From Pedobacter fastidiosus (lineage in GTDB: Bacteria; Bacteroidota; Bacteroidia; Sphingobacteriales; Sphingobacteriaceae), in the NCBI RefSeq assembly GCF_014306625.1, contig NZ_JACRYL010000014.1, positions 1 to 64,000 of the forward strand: 64,000 bases of DNA, in the 5' to 3' direction. Under the pieces are notes generated by a model. The model saw nothing but the letters and a program-made list of their open reading frames with translations. It made no database searches and had not been told where the DNA came from. The position numbers were made by a program, and so were the translations under genes. The stretch's first letter is position 1, and every line of letters starts with the position of its first letter. This document shows positions 8,950 to 17,486 of the stretch, one piece after another.

Positions 8950-10014
8950 ATGGATAGAAAATTTCAGTTAAACAATTTTGATCTTTTAAGGCTTTTTGCT
9001 GCAGTAGAAGTATTGCTTTTACATTCATTCCCAAGATTACAACTGCCCTTCCCGGCTTTCTTTAAAATCATGTCGAATTTTCCTGGCGTTTCAATGTTTT
9101 TTGTAATGAGCGGATTTTTAATTTCAGCATCACTTGAAAGAAATTCGAATCTTAAAAACTACTTTAAAAATAGAGCTCTAAGAATTTTCCCTGCTCTATG
9201 GGCCTGCATCATATTAACGGTTATAATAATAGCTTTATCTACTCAAATTAGTTTTATAAATAAAGATGCCCTTCCATGGTTTTTTAGTCAATGTATAGGT
9301 ATTATATATACTCCCGCTTTTTTAAAAGATTTTGGTTTTGGTTCGTACAATGGAAGCTTATGGACTATACCTCTAGAACTTCAATTCTATTTAGTTTTAC
9401 CCGTATTATATTTTGTAGTAAATAAGCTATCCAAAAATGAAACATATAGGACTATTATTATTGGCTTCATTTTCCTAATATTTTGTATTCTTACTTACCT
9501 CATAAAAATTTATCTAACTAAAGGAGAATTTGAGGTTGAAACAACATTACAAAAAAGCTTAAGATATACTTTTATACCAAATATATATTTGTTCTTGTTT
9601 GGCGTTATACTTCAAAGACTTAAGGTTTATAAATCTAACTTAATTTATGGCAAGGGTTTAATTTGGCTTATAGGTTACATCATTATCAATTATTTAATCC
9701 CTACTTCAGCCGAAACTTATATTTTAAAACTTTTAGCTTTAGGGGTTACAACAATTTCACTTGCTTACACTGCTCCACTAACCGCAAATAAAATTCTAAA
9801 AGGCAATGATATTTCTTATGGAGTATATATTTATCATGGGCTTGTTTTGGGCTTTTTTGTAGAATTAGAATTGTTTAAAAATTCAATTCATATTCTCTCA
9901 ATACTTTTAATAACAGTTGTTCTCGCTATTTTATCTTGGCAGTTTGTAGAAAAACCTTTTATGCGAAGAAAGAAAAAGACAATCCACGAAGTGACGAAAG
10001 TAGATGTAATTTAA
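8950..10014 (+). CDS. Membrane acyltransferase family 3
   Basis: This 354-residue protein has about 10 membrane segments, typical of the acyltransferase-3 (OafA/NodX-like) family. The N-terminal motif DLLRLFAAVEVLLLHSFPRL carries the conserved His, and the next block contains FFVMSGFLISASL. The family moves acetyl or other acyl groups to sugars of O-antigen or exopolysaccharide, using cytoplasmic acyl-CoA. It starts after the 229-bp gap, so it may have its own promoter. It ends in a basic cytoplasmic tail. The modified sugar is unknown. Confidence 0.88.
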   Translation: MDRKFQLNNFDLLRLFAAVEVLLLHSFPRLQLPFPAFFKIMSNFPGVSMFFVMSGFLISASLERNSNLKNYFKNRALRIFPALWACIILTVIIIALSTQISFINKDALPWFFSQCIGIIYTPAFLKDFGFGSYNGSLWTIPLELQFYLVLPVLYFVVNKLSKNETYRTIIIGFIFLIFCILTYLIKIYLTKGEFEVETTLQKSLRYTFIPNIYLFLFGVILQRLKVYKSNLIYGKGLIWLIGYIIINYLIPTSAETYILKLLALGVTTISLAYTAPLTANKILKGNDISYGVYIYHGLVLGFFVELELFKNSIHILSILLITVVLAILSWQFVEKPFMRRKKKTIHEVTKVDVI

Positions 10015-10055
10015 AAAAGGTTTTACCAATCTAAATTAACAGGTAATTTTTAAAA

Positions 10056-11120
10056 GTGAAAAAAATAATAATTATAGGGCCAAGTATAGAACGTACTAAA
10101 GGTGGTATTGCTTCAGTAATTAAAGGGTTCTTGGAGAGTAACTCAGAAAATTTTGGTTATAAATGTTTTCACTACGTGTCGCATGTAGAGGGTGGAGGAA
10201 TAAATAAAATATTGTTTTTTTTAAAGTGTTTTTTCAAATTATTATTTACTAAAAAGATTGCTTTAGTTCATATTCACACAGCCTGCGATGCGAGTTTTTA
10301 CAGAAAAGCGCTCTTTGCCGTTTTATCTAGGGTAAAAGGTGTGCCTGTATTTATGCACATCCATGGTGCTGATTTTGATGATTTTTATTTAAAATCAAAT
10401 GTGTTTCTAAAAAGTTTTATTAGATATTTACTAGTAAATTGTTCACGGGTAATTGTTCTATCTAATTATTGGAAAGTGTTTTTTGAGGATAATCTTAATC
10501 TCAAAAACCTAGAAATTTTAAATAATGCAGTAAATGTAGATTTGTTTTGCCGTTGCTGTTCTGTGCCTAAAAATATTCATAGTTTCTTGTTTCTCGGTCG
10601 CCTTGGAGAAAGAAAGGGAACTTATGATTTAATCAAAGCAATAGATCTTATTATTAATAGAGATGGTTTAAAGCACTTCAAATTTTATTTTGCTGGAGAT
10701 GGTGAAATCGAGGAATCAAAAAAAATAATAACTGATCTTAATCTTAATAATTATGTTGATGTTTTGGGGTGGGTAGATAATGAGATGAAACTTTCAGTTT
10801 TATCAAAGGCCGATACCGTAATTCTTCCATCCTATAATGAAGGTTTGCCAGTGGCTCTTCTGGAGGCAATGGCTGCGGGCAAAGTTATTTTAAGTACACC
10901 CGTTGGAGGGATACCTGATTTAGTGGCTGAGGGCGTAAATGGATTTCTTGTTCAACCCGGAGATGTAGACGATCTAGCTTCAAAAATTAAATTTATCTCA
11001 GAATACCCCGAAAAAATGAAAGAGATCTCAAGTGCAAATATCTTGGCTATTGAAAATGAATACAGTACACCAAAAATCAACAAACAGCTTTTTCAACTAT
11101 ATGATGTTTTTGCATTATAA
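10056..11120 (+). CDS. Glycosyltransferase family 4 (group 1)
   Basis: This 354-residue GT-B enzyme opens with KKIIIIGPSIERTKGGIASVI, a glycine-rich N-terminal loop seen in many GT4 proteins, followed by MHIHGADFDDFY. The donor half has FLFLGRLGERKGTYDLIKAI and the EX7E motif EGLPVALLE with AMAAGKVILSTPVGGIPDLV. This canonical set makes it the clearest GT4 of the locus. The start is GTG at 10056 and the stop at 11118-11120. It lies between two acyltransferase-3 genes, which suggests a branch or terminal sugar that is then acylated; that link is inference. Confidence 0.9.
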   Translation: MKKIIIIGPSIERTKGGIASVIKGFLESNSENFGYKCFHYVSHVEGGGINKILFFLKCFFKLLFTKKIALVHIHTACDASFYRKALFAVLSRVKGVPVFMHIHGADFDDFYLKSNVFLKSFIRYLLVNCSRVIVLSNYWKVFFEDNLNLKNLEILNNAVNVDLFCRCCSVPKNIHSFLFLGRLGERKGTYDLIKAIDLIINRDGLKHFKFYFAGDGEIEESKKIITDLNLNNYVDVLGWVDNEMKLSVLSKADTVILPSYNEGLPVALLEAMAAGKVILSTPVGGIPDLVAEGVNGFLVQPGDVDDLASKIKFISEYPEKMKEISSANILAIENEYSTPKINKQLFQLYDVFAL

Positions 11121-11147
11121 TTCCAAATAACTACAAGCTCGAATTAG

Positions 11148-12173
11148 ATGTCAGAATCCAACGCTTTTACTGTTCAGGCAAAAAGAAATGATTACATCTC
11201 CTTTGCAAAAGCCTTTGCAATTGTAACCATTGTTGTTTATCACTTTTGTATGCTTATTGAGATGCCAGATTTTTTGAGTAGAGTTGCTGGTTTAGGGGGA
11301 GGGGGTGTGCATCTTTTTATTTTTGCATCCGGCTTCGGATTATATCTTTCTAAATATTCAACCTATAAAATATTTTTGAAAAGGAGATTTTCCAAAGTCC
11401 TATATCCTTATTATTTAGCGGTTACTTTCATATTTTTATTCAATTACTTCTGGAAAATTTTTGATGATGATTTTACTGCGTATTTAAGTCATATATTTCT
11501 TTTCAAGATGTTTTTTGAAAAATATGACACTAGTTTTGGTGGGCAGTTCTGGTTCATTTCTACAATAATTCAGCTTTATTTAGTATATCCACTATTACTA
11601 AAATTGGTTAACTTATTAAATCCATTTTTATGTTTAGTCGGTTTTATAGTAATATCAATTTTATATTCTTTAACTATTTCGTACTTGGGATATGGAGAAT
11701 TAAGGGTTGTAAATAGTTTCTTTATTCAATATTTATGGGAGTTTGTCTTAGGCATGATAGTAGCCAAAAAAGGTCTTATTGAAAAAGTTATAAGCATTAA
11801 ATGGTATATACTTTCTATAATTGCTTTAGTGGCTTATAGTGTTATGGCCTTACTCGTTCAGAACTTTGGAAGTTTTGGGAAAAATTTAAACGACTTATTT
11901 TCGTTTATTGGATACTTTTCAATTTCGGTGATTATATTTAAGGTTGTTAAAAAATCATCAAAAACCTTTCGGGCTGTTATAGCGTTTGAGAAAATATCAT
12001 ATCCTCTTTACTTAACTCACACCTTTATCTTTTCACTTTTTTTTAAATTTTTCTTTCAAAAAATCACTTTGATTCATCTACCAATTATTATAACAATCTC
12101 CTTTATTTTTGCTTACTTATTTTCTTTAGTGTTAAATAAATTGCTTGTAAACAATAGTGCCAAAAATTTATGA
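11148..12173 (+). CDS. Membrane acyltransferase family 3 (second copy)
   Basis: This 341-residue polytopic protein has the acyltransferase-3 layout. After a short polar N-terminus comes YISFAKAFAIVTIVVYHFCM with the conserved His, then a Gly-rich segment and HLFIFASGFGLYLSK. It differs clearly from the acyltransferase at 8950, so the locus encodes two distinct integral-membrane acylation enzymes plus a hexapeptide acetyltransferase. It ends 35 bp before the convergent Alg13-like gene. It may act on the polymer or on the lipid-linked unit; which of these is unknown. Confidence 0.87.
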   Translation: MSESNAFTVQAKRNDYISFAKAFAIVTIVVYHFCMLIEMPDFLSRVAGLGGGGVHLFIFASGFGLYLSKYSTYKIFLKRRFSKVLYPYYLAVTFIFLFNYFWKIFDDDFTAYLSHIFLFKMFFEKYDTSFGGQFWFISTIIQLYLVYPLLLKLVNLLNPFLCLVGFIVISILYSLTISYLGYGELRVVNSFFIQYLWEFVLGMIVAKKGLIEKVISIKWYILSIIALVAYSVMALLVQNFGSFGKNLNDLFSFIGYFSISVIIFKVVKKSSKTFRAVIAFEKISYPLYLTHTFIFSLFFKFFFQKITLIHLPIIITISFIFAYLFSLVLNKLLVNNSAKNL

Positions 12174-12208
12174 TGAGCTTTTTTACTTATAAGATATTTT
12201 AAATCGGT

Positions 12209-12691
12209 TCAATCTAAATTTTCAATATAATTGATAATGTACTCATTAATTTGGGTCGGTTGAGAAATAAAAGGGTTCGGTGTAAATGTTCTAACCCTCA
12301 AAAGAAGAGATTCTATATCATCATTTTCACGCCAAGGTATTAAATACCCAAGCCTGCTAAATTCTTCAGTTATATCTAGTTGGTGATCGTCTACGTGTTC
12401 TTTAAATTTGTAAAGTCTTGGGATAGCAATAATCCTCTTATTCATACTTAGTCCTTTTAACACAGATCCAACGCCAGAATGTGTGATGATTATTTCAGCT
12501 TCCTCATATAGCACAGTCAGCTCATCTGATTTAATGAATTTTCTGATTTCTAATACGTTACTATCGAATTTTGTATGGCCAGCTTGAACAATGATTTTAT
12601 CAGAAATCTTACCTTCTAGCATGGCTTTTTCAAGCGCCATTAATGGGCGATTGAAATTAATTTTGAATGTGCCGAGTAATACTAAAATCAT
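12209..12691 (-). CDS. Alg13-like glycosyltransferase subunit (PssE/EpsF type)
   Basis: This 160-residue protein corresponds to the C-terminal donor-binding half of GT28/MurG-like enzymes. It has VLLGTFKINFNRPLMAL at the N-terminus, THSGVGSVLKGLSMNKRIIA for UDP-sugar binding (about 91-110), and HVDDHQLDI. In bacteria such half-enzymes work with an Alg14-like membrane partner, and that partner is encoded immediately upstream. Stop and start overlap as TAATG at 12689-12693, implying coupled translation and a heterodimer. It probably transfers a sugar onto a polyprenyl-diphosphate-linked acceptor at the inner membrane. Confidence 0.88.
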   Translation of the reverse strand: MILVLLGTFKINFNRPLMALEKAMLEGKISDKIIVQAGHTKFDSNVLEIRKFIKSDELTVLYEEAEIIITHSGVGSVLKGLSMNKRIIAIPRLYKFKEHVDDHQLDITEEFSRLGYLIPWRENDDIESLLLRVRTFTPNPFISQPTQINEYIINYIENLD

Positions 12692-13167
12692 TAAAATAAA
12701 CTTCCCTTATAAATAGATTTTGTATAAAGCTTTTGTGCTGATTCCCATTGAACCAAAAATAAATCTGAAATTGGATATATGATATTAGCAGACTTTGCTT
12801 TGCTACTAACTCTTGCATATGAAAGTATATACACAACATTAATTCTTAGCAATTTACCCAATAAGCACATCGGGAAAGCTGTATGACTTCCTGTTGTTAT
12901 AATTACACTAGGCTTAAACTTTAATAGAATAGAAACAGAAAATAAGAAATTTAAAATTATATAATAATAAAAGATTAAGCCTCTTCCTTTAACATCAGGC
13001 TTAATGTACTTCATGTTATACGTTTTATTAAGCGATCGTGTAGTTTCAACGTCTTCCGTTACTATTAGATATTCATATTTATTGCGAATTGCCTCGAGCT
13101 GTAAAATTTCTGCTAAATGCCCACCAGCTGAACATACAAATAAAACTTTTTTATTTTTCTTAGCCAT
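12691..13167 (-). CDS. Alg14-like glycosyltransferase membrane subunit (PssD/EpsE type)
   Basis: This 158-residue protein has KKVLFVCSAGGHLAEILQLE, the conserved GGH acceptor-site motif of Alg14/PssD proteins, then a hydrophobic helix (about 64-86) and ITTGSHTAFPMCLLGK. It anchors the catalytic Alg13-like subunit encoded just downstream and forms the acceptor half of a split GT-B enzyme. The pair is on the minus strand, convergent with the rest of the polysaccharide locus, so it is transcribed from its own promoter in 13168-13332. Confidence 0.88.
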   Translation of the reverse strand: MAKKNKKVLFVCSAGGHLAEILQLEAIRNKYEYLIVTEDVETTRSLNKTYNMKYIKPDVKGRGLIFYYYIILNFLFSVSILLKFKPSVIITTGSHTAFPMCLLGKLLRINVVYILSYARVSSKAKSANIIYPISDLFLVQWESAQKLYTKSIYKGSLF

Positions 13168-13332
13168 AAAAATTATCTATTGCAAATAAATGGCAACAAT
13201 TGATTAAATACAATAGCCCTTAAAGACTATTTGCTTTGAAAAATTTAAATAATTGATTAATAATAAGGCTTTTAATTATTTTTTTACCACAAGTGTATAA
13301 AAGAAATATTTATCTTAGTAAAAAACAAAATC

Positions 13333-14403
13333 ATGTCTAAATTCCTAGTTTTTTCTTTGGTAATCTTTGTTGTGTTTTCCTGTAAAAAGAAGATTAAAGA
13401 AAATGTTACCGGAGTTAAACCAACAACTGAAAAAACATTGAAAGATATGCCTTTCCCATTTGGAGCTGCGGTTAGTGCTAGTTTATTACGAGAAAACTCT
13501 TCTTATAAAGCCATAGTAATAAAAGAATATAGTAGTTTAACGCCTGAAAATGCAATGAAATTTGGGATTATTCATCCTGCTGAAAATTATTATAATTGGC
13601 CTGATGCTGATGAAATTGTTGCTTTAGCAATAGCCGATGGCAAAAGGATTCATGGCCATACCTTAAATTGGTATGCGGATGTACCTGTTTGGGTTAAAAA
13701 TTTTAAAGGTAGTGCTCAAGATTGGGAAAATTTGTTAAAAACACACATTCAAACAATAGTCAGTCATTTTAAAGGGAAAGTAGCTTCTTGGGATGTTGTT
13801 AATGAAGCATTTGAAGATGATGGAAGTTTACGCAATAGTATTTGGGTACAAAAGCTAGGTGCAGATTACATTGCAAGAGCGTTTCAATATGCGCATGAAG
13901 CTGATCCGGCTGCTATTCTATTTTATAACGATTATGGAAATGAATATGGAGCAGAATATACTTCAAAAAAGAGGGAAGCAATTCTTAATTTAGTTAACAG
14001 TTTGAAAAATAGAGGCATACCTATTGGCGGAATTGGACTACAAATGCATACACGATACATACAGACGGATGCTAATATCTCTCTTGCAATAACATCAGCA
14101 ACTGCCACTGGTTTAAAAGTTCATATTTCTGAGTTAGATGTTGCGCTAAATGCTACCTATGATCCGGCTCTTGTTTACACCGAAAGTTTGGGAGAAATGC
14201 AGGCAGCTAAATATAAATCTATAGTTAAAATTTATTATTCTATCCCGAAATCTCAACAATGGGGCATTACTACATGGAATGTTACCGACGGCGACAGCTG
14301 GGTTCCGGGTTTTTTTAATGTACCAGATTGGCCATTAATTTTTGATAAGCAGTATCAAAAAAAACCTGCATATCAAGCCATATTCGATGGTGTTGTTAAA
14401 TAA
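13333..14403 (+). CDS. GH10 endo-1,4-beta-xylanase, lipoprotein
   Basis: This 356-residue glycoside hydrolase family 10 enzyme cleaves internal beta-1,4 links of xylan. The N-terminus is a lipoprotein signal with lipobox VFSC (Cys17). The GH10 domain spans about 38-350. The acid/base Glu is in WDVVNEAF (Glu158) and the nucleophile in HISELDVAL (Glu267); HGHTLNW and TTWNVTDGDSW are further family marks. It stands alone and divergent from the Alg14-like gene, with no SusCD beside it. It is near the arabinose operon, so a shared role in arabinoxylan use is plausible but not shown. Confidence 0.95.
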   Translation: MSKFLVFSLVIFVVFSCKKKIKENVTGVKPTTEKTLKDMPFPFGAAVSASLLRENSSYKAIVIKEYSSLTPENAMKFGIIHPAENYYNWPDADEIVALAIADGKRIHGHTLNWYADVPVWVKNFKGSAQDWENLLKTHIQTIVSHFKGKVASWDVVNEAFEDDGSLRNSIWVQKLGADYIARAFQYAHEADPAAILFYNDYGNEYGAEYTSKKREAILNLVNSLKNRGIPIGGIGLQMHTRYIQTDANISLAITSATATGLKVHISELDVALNATYDPALVYTESLGEMQAAKYKSIVKIYYSIPKSQQWGITTWNVTDGDSWVPGFFNVPDWPLIFDKQYQKKPAYQAIFDGVVK

Positions 14404-14508
14404 ATTTTGAAAAAATTATTTAACAACAAACACTTAATAATCTTGTGGAAATCGATAATATAAAGCGAAGTTGAAACGAAGATTAGGCATTTACACTTTA
14501 GAAAAAAA

Positions 14509-14856
14509 TTATCCCCCCAAAAACTTCAATCCACTTAACTCTTCCAAAACACTTGGCATAATTTCCCCATCTCTGCGAATGGCTTCCATGAAAATCTTGG
14601 TTAGCTGATTATGCAAAGCACCTTCAGGAAATGGCACATGCATGGGTCTAAAGGCCTCCCGAAGCAATTTGCTTGCTTTACTCGCACGACCGAAAATTGA
14701 ATTATTTTTTCTGGCCTCCTCAAATTGGGGCTCGGTTTTAATCCTTTTACCATCAAACCTACCTTTCGCCCGCACCAGATAATCCGCCCCACGTTTATAA
14801 AAACTTAAATCGCCGATCTTGCCGACAAGCTTAATCTTACCTTCTTGAAATGCCAT
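14509..14856 (-). CDS. Conserved Bacteroidota protein of unknown function
   Basis: This is a 115-residue basic, soluble protein without signal peptide or membrane segment. The segment GKIGDLSFYKRGADYLVRAK followed by NNSIFGRASKASKLLREAF resembles a family of uncharacterised Bacteroidota proteins that I recognise only by pattern (FY...G..YLVR.KG, then N..FGRA.K..KLLR). This copy looks shorter than the family members I recall. It is a single gene and ends about 105 bp from the xylanase. The coding direction is supported by codon pattern. The function is unknown. Confidence 0.7.
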   Translation of the reverse strand: MAFQEGKIKLVGKIGDLSFYKRGADYLVRAKGRFDGKRIKTEPQFEEARKNNSIFGRASKASKLLREAFRPMHVPFPEGALHNQLTKIFMEAIRRDGEIMPSVLEELSGLKFLGG

Positions 14857-14964
14857 ATATCTTTTGATCTACAAAATTACTAATTATTCACAACTTAAAG
14901 TTGTATGGTTGATGATATAGGGTTAGAAAATTTTGTACTCGAACTTTAAAATTATTAAGTTTTC

Positions 14965-15035
14965 ATGCCTTCTCAGCAATACCCTAAGCATGCTCCCTTC
15001 ACCATATCCCCGTGGTATAAGCATGGTTAAGGCAT
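14965..15035. other. Locally GC-richer patch bounded by a short inverted repeat
   Basis: The 281-bp gap between two divergent small genes holds a patch with ATGCCTT at 14965-14971 and AAGGCAT at 15029-15035. Inside are AGCATGCT, CCATATCCCCGTGGTAT and AGCATGG, so several alternative pairings are possible. Its base composition stands out from the AT-rich surroundings. It could be an interspersed repeat or a structured RNA. No recognised RNA family fits. Confidence 0.3.
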
Positions 15036-15137
15036 TATGGAGTATTAGCTTATGTAGTATTCATCTAGAATCTATTAATTTTTCCTGAACAAATTTCAAA
15101 TTAAGGATGTTGTAACCGAATACTTTAATTTATTAAA

Positions 15138-15353
15138 ATGGAAAATAAAGAACAGTTCGAAAAAACTAAATTGAGCGTAACCGATGCAGAAGGAACTAAA
15201 GATTTGCAGGATGATTCTAACAAATCTCATTCAACCGATGCAGTGTCTTCAAAAGAAGGAAATGATAAAAAGCACTTGGGCGATTTGGATGAACAGATTA
15301 AAGGCAGTGATGCCGATATGGATCAGAATGTAGGCAAAGAGAACAATGAATAG
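15138..15353 (+). CDS. Small acidic, probably disordered protein
   Basis: This 71-residue protein is made almost entirely of Asp, Glu, Lys, Ser, Asn and Gly, with no hydrophobic core, Cys or Trp, so it is probably intrinsically disordered. It resembles in composition the small hydrophilic stress-type proteins found in Bacteroidota, but I cannot assign it to a family. Support for it being real comes from an ATG in a sensible position and a strong bidirectional terminator 20 bp after the stop. Confidence 0.6.
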   Translation: MENKEQFEKTKLSVTDAEGTKDLQDDSNKSHSTDAVSSKEGNDKKHLGDLDEQIKGSDADMDQNVGKENNE

Positions 15354-15372
15354 CATCCATTGCAAAGATAAA

Positions 15373-15413
15373 AAATCATAAATGCCGATGAGCACCATCG
15401 GCATTTATGATTT
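15373..15413. terminator. Bidirectional intrinsic terminator
   Basis: A perfect 18-bp inverted repeat (15373-15390 and 15396-15413, around an AGCAC loop) lies between the small acidic protein gene and the convergent araA. A-rich and T-containing flanks on either side allow it to end transcription from both directions. Confidence 0.88.
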
Positions 15414-15431
15414 AGACAGAGAATATATAAA

Positions 15432-16922
15432 CTATTTATAGAAAACTTCATTCCAGTGAAGCTCATTTCTAAATTGATTAATCTTTGTTTCAGCACCGAT
15501 ATTGATGTATTCCAAACCTGCAATATTTGCAAAATCTAGTAAATGTTCTGTTGTTAAATTCTGACTGTAAGCCGTATGGTGGGCACCACCAGCATAAATC
15601 CATGCTGCACAACCTGTTTTCATATCGGGTAGAGGTTTCCACAGAACACGGGCGACAGGCAGGTTAGGTAAATCATGCTCTGCCTCAACCGCTTTAACCT
15701 CATTCACCAATAAGCGGAAACGGTTCCCCATATCAATTAAAGAAGCATTTAAGGCATCGCCACCGGCAACATTAAAAACCACACGAGCAGGATCTGCTTT
15801 GCCACCAATACCCAAAGGATGAACCTCTAAGCTTGCTTTTCCCTTTGCCAAAGAAGCATCAACCTCAAGCATGTGCGAACCTAAAACCATTGAGTTTGCA
15901 GGGTCAAAATGATAAGTGTAATCTTCCATAAAAGCATTTCCGCCAGCCAAACCAGCGCCCATAACTTTACAAGCACGTACCAAGGCCGCTGTTTTCCAGT
16001 CGCCTTCGCCCGCAAAACCATAACCATCGGCCATTAAACGTTGCGCCGCAATTCCTGGCAATTGAATCATGCCATGCAAATCTTCAAAAGTATCAGAGAA
16101 ACCCTTAAAATTTCCATCAACCAAGAACTTTCTCAACCCAAGCTCTATTTTAGCAGCGTCATAAACAGATTGATATTTGGCACCGCCAGCTTTTAAATCA
16201 GCTGCCATTTCATAAGTTGCCTCATATTCAGCCGTTAATTTTTGTACATCTTCATCGCTAACGTTATTAATTATGGCAACTAAATCTCCAATTCCATAAG
16301 TATTTACAGAAAAGCCGAATTTCATTTCAGCCTCTACCTTATCGCCATCGGTAACTGCCACGTACCGCATATTATCGCCGAAACGGGCAAATTTTGCACC
16401 TTGCCAATCGTTCCATCCGGCAGCCGCTCTACACCAAGTATCAACCTGTGCAATAACTTCTTGATCTTGCCAATGCCCAACCACAACCTTCCTGTCTTTG
16501 CGCATTCTCGAAACCATAAAACCAAATTCACGATCACCATGCGCACTTTGGTTTAGGTTCATAAAATCCATATCAATGGTATTCCATGGAATATCTCTGT
16601 TAAATTGAGTATGTAAATGAAGCAGAGGTTTCTGCAAAATAGTTAAGCCTCTAATCCACATTTTAGCAGGAGAGAAGGTATGCATCCAAGTAATTACACC
16701 AATACAATTTTCATCAATATTGGCTTGTTGCAAGGTTTCATAAATCTCTTCAGTCGTTTTTACAATGGGTTTGTACACTACAGAAACCGAAATTCCCTTG
16801 TCGTTGTTTAAAGAGTTTGCAACTTCTTCTGCATGCTCCGCAACCTGTTTTAAGGTTTCTTCCCCATATAAGTGTTGCGTTCCGGTGATGAACCAAACCT
16901 GTAATTTTTTTAAATCAATCAT
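15432..16922 (-). CDS. araA: L-arabinose isomerase
   Basis: This 496-residue cytoplasmic enzyme converts L-arabinose to L-ribulose, the first step of the isomerase pathway. Length and sequence match the AraA family throughout, from LQVWFITGTQHLYGEETLKQ at the N-terminus through GVITWMHTFSPAKMWIRGL and GFAGEGDWKTAAL to HHTAYSQNL near the C-terminus. These regions carry the Mn-binding Glu/His residues. It is the last gene of the araB-araD-araA set on the minus strand. A 564-bp non-coding stretch with a duplicated repeat separates it from araD, so it may be transcribed partly on its own. It ends at a bidirectional terminator. Confidence 0.97.
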   Translation of the reverse strand: MIDLKKLQVWFITGTQHLYGEETLKQVAEHAEEVANSLNNDKGISVSVVYKPIVKTTEEIYETLQQANIDENCIGVITWMHTFSPAKMWIRGLTILQKPLLHLHTQFNRDIPWNTIDMDFMNLNQSAHGDREFGFMVSRMRKDRKVVVGHWQDQEVIAQVDTWCRAAAGWNDWQGAKFARFGDNMRYVAVTDGDKVEAEMKFGFSVNTYGIGDLVAIINNVSDEDVQKLTAEYEATYEMAADLKAGGAKYQSVYDAAKIELGLRKFLVDGNFKGFSDTFEDLHGMIQLPGIAAQRLMADGYGFAGEGDWKTAALVRACKVMGAGLAGGNAFMEDYTYHFDPANSMVLGSHMLEVDASLAKGKASLEVHPLGIGGKADPARVVFNVAGGDALNASLIDMGNRFRLLVNEVKAVEAEHDLPNLPVARVLWKPLPDMKTGCAAWIYAGGAHHTAYSQNLTTEHLLDFANIAGLEYINIGAETKINQFRNELHWNEVFYK

Positions 16923-16960
16923 TTTTGCTCTTTATTAATTATAATTTTTGTCTATTTCTC

Positions 16961-17200
16961 AACCTCTCAGGTTTTAAAAACCTGAGAGGTTTAATTCCAA
17001 GGTCTTTATCAAACCTAATTGCTTCTTTTGTAAATCAGGTTCCTGTTCTCTTCTGAACCGATAGTCCTGCTTTCCGTTTTATTCGGCTCATGAAAAATTA
17101 GCCTTCATGCCCACTCCAATCAGGTTTATTTAACGTGGGTAAATCTTTTTTGTCGGTTGATCGGGCAAAACAGCTAAACAGTTAAACATTTAAATGCGTC
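16961..17200. repeat. 241-bp direct repeat, copy 1, opening with a palindrome
   Basis: The copy begins with a near-perfect palindrome, AACCTCTCAGGTTTT then AAAACCTGAGAGGTT (16961-16991). It continues with AT-rich sequence containing GTCCTGCTTTCCGTTTTATT and GCCCACTCCAATCAGG. The next copy starts exactly 241 bp later at 17202 and is nearly identical over about 220 bp. It has no coding potential and lies between araD and araA. Confidence 0.85.
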
Positions 17201-17201
17201 C

Positions 17202-17440
17202 AACCTCTCAGGTTTTAAAAACCTGCGAGGTTTAATTCCAAGTTCTTTATCAAACCTAATTGCTTCTTTTGTAAAGCAGGTTCCTGTTCTCTTCTGAACC
17301 GATAGTCCTGCTTTCCGTTTTATTCGGCTCATGAAAAATTAGCCTTCATGCCCACTCCAATCAGGTTTATTTAACTCGGGTAAACCTTTTTTGCCGATTG
17401 GTCGAGCTAAACAGCCAAACAATTAAACAGCCAAACAGCT
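17202..17440. repeat. 241-bp direct repeat, copy 2
   Basis: This is the second copy of the element at 16961. Its opening palindrome has one change (CCTGCGAGG in place of CCTGAGAGG), which weakens but does not abolish the stem. The 3' end runs into a low-complexity tract of CAGCTAAACAGTTAA-type words (17400-17480) that continues to the araD stop. Together with copy 1 it fills the 564-bp araD-araA gap. Confidence 0.85.
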
Positions 17441-17486
17441 AAACAGTTAATCAAATAAACAGCTAACCAGTTAACCAAACCACCAA

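Noticed and set aside
14601..14792. 63-residue frame overlapping the 115-residue minus-strand gene
   Set aside because: It is an out-of-frame reading of the same strand, and the longer frame has the family-like pattern.
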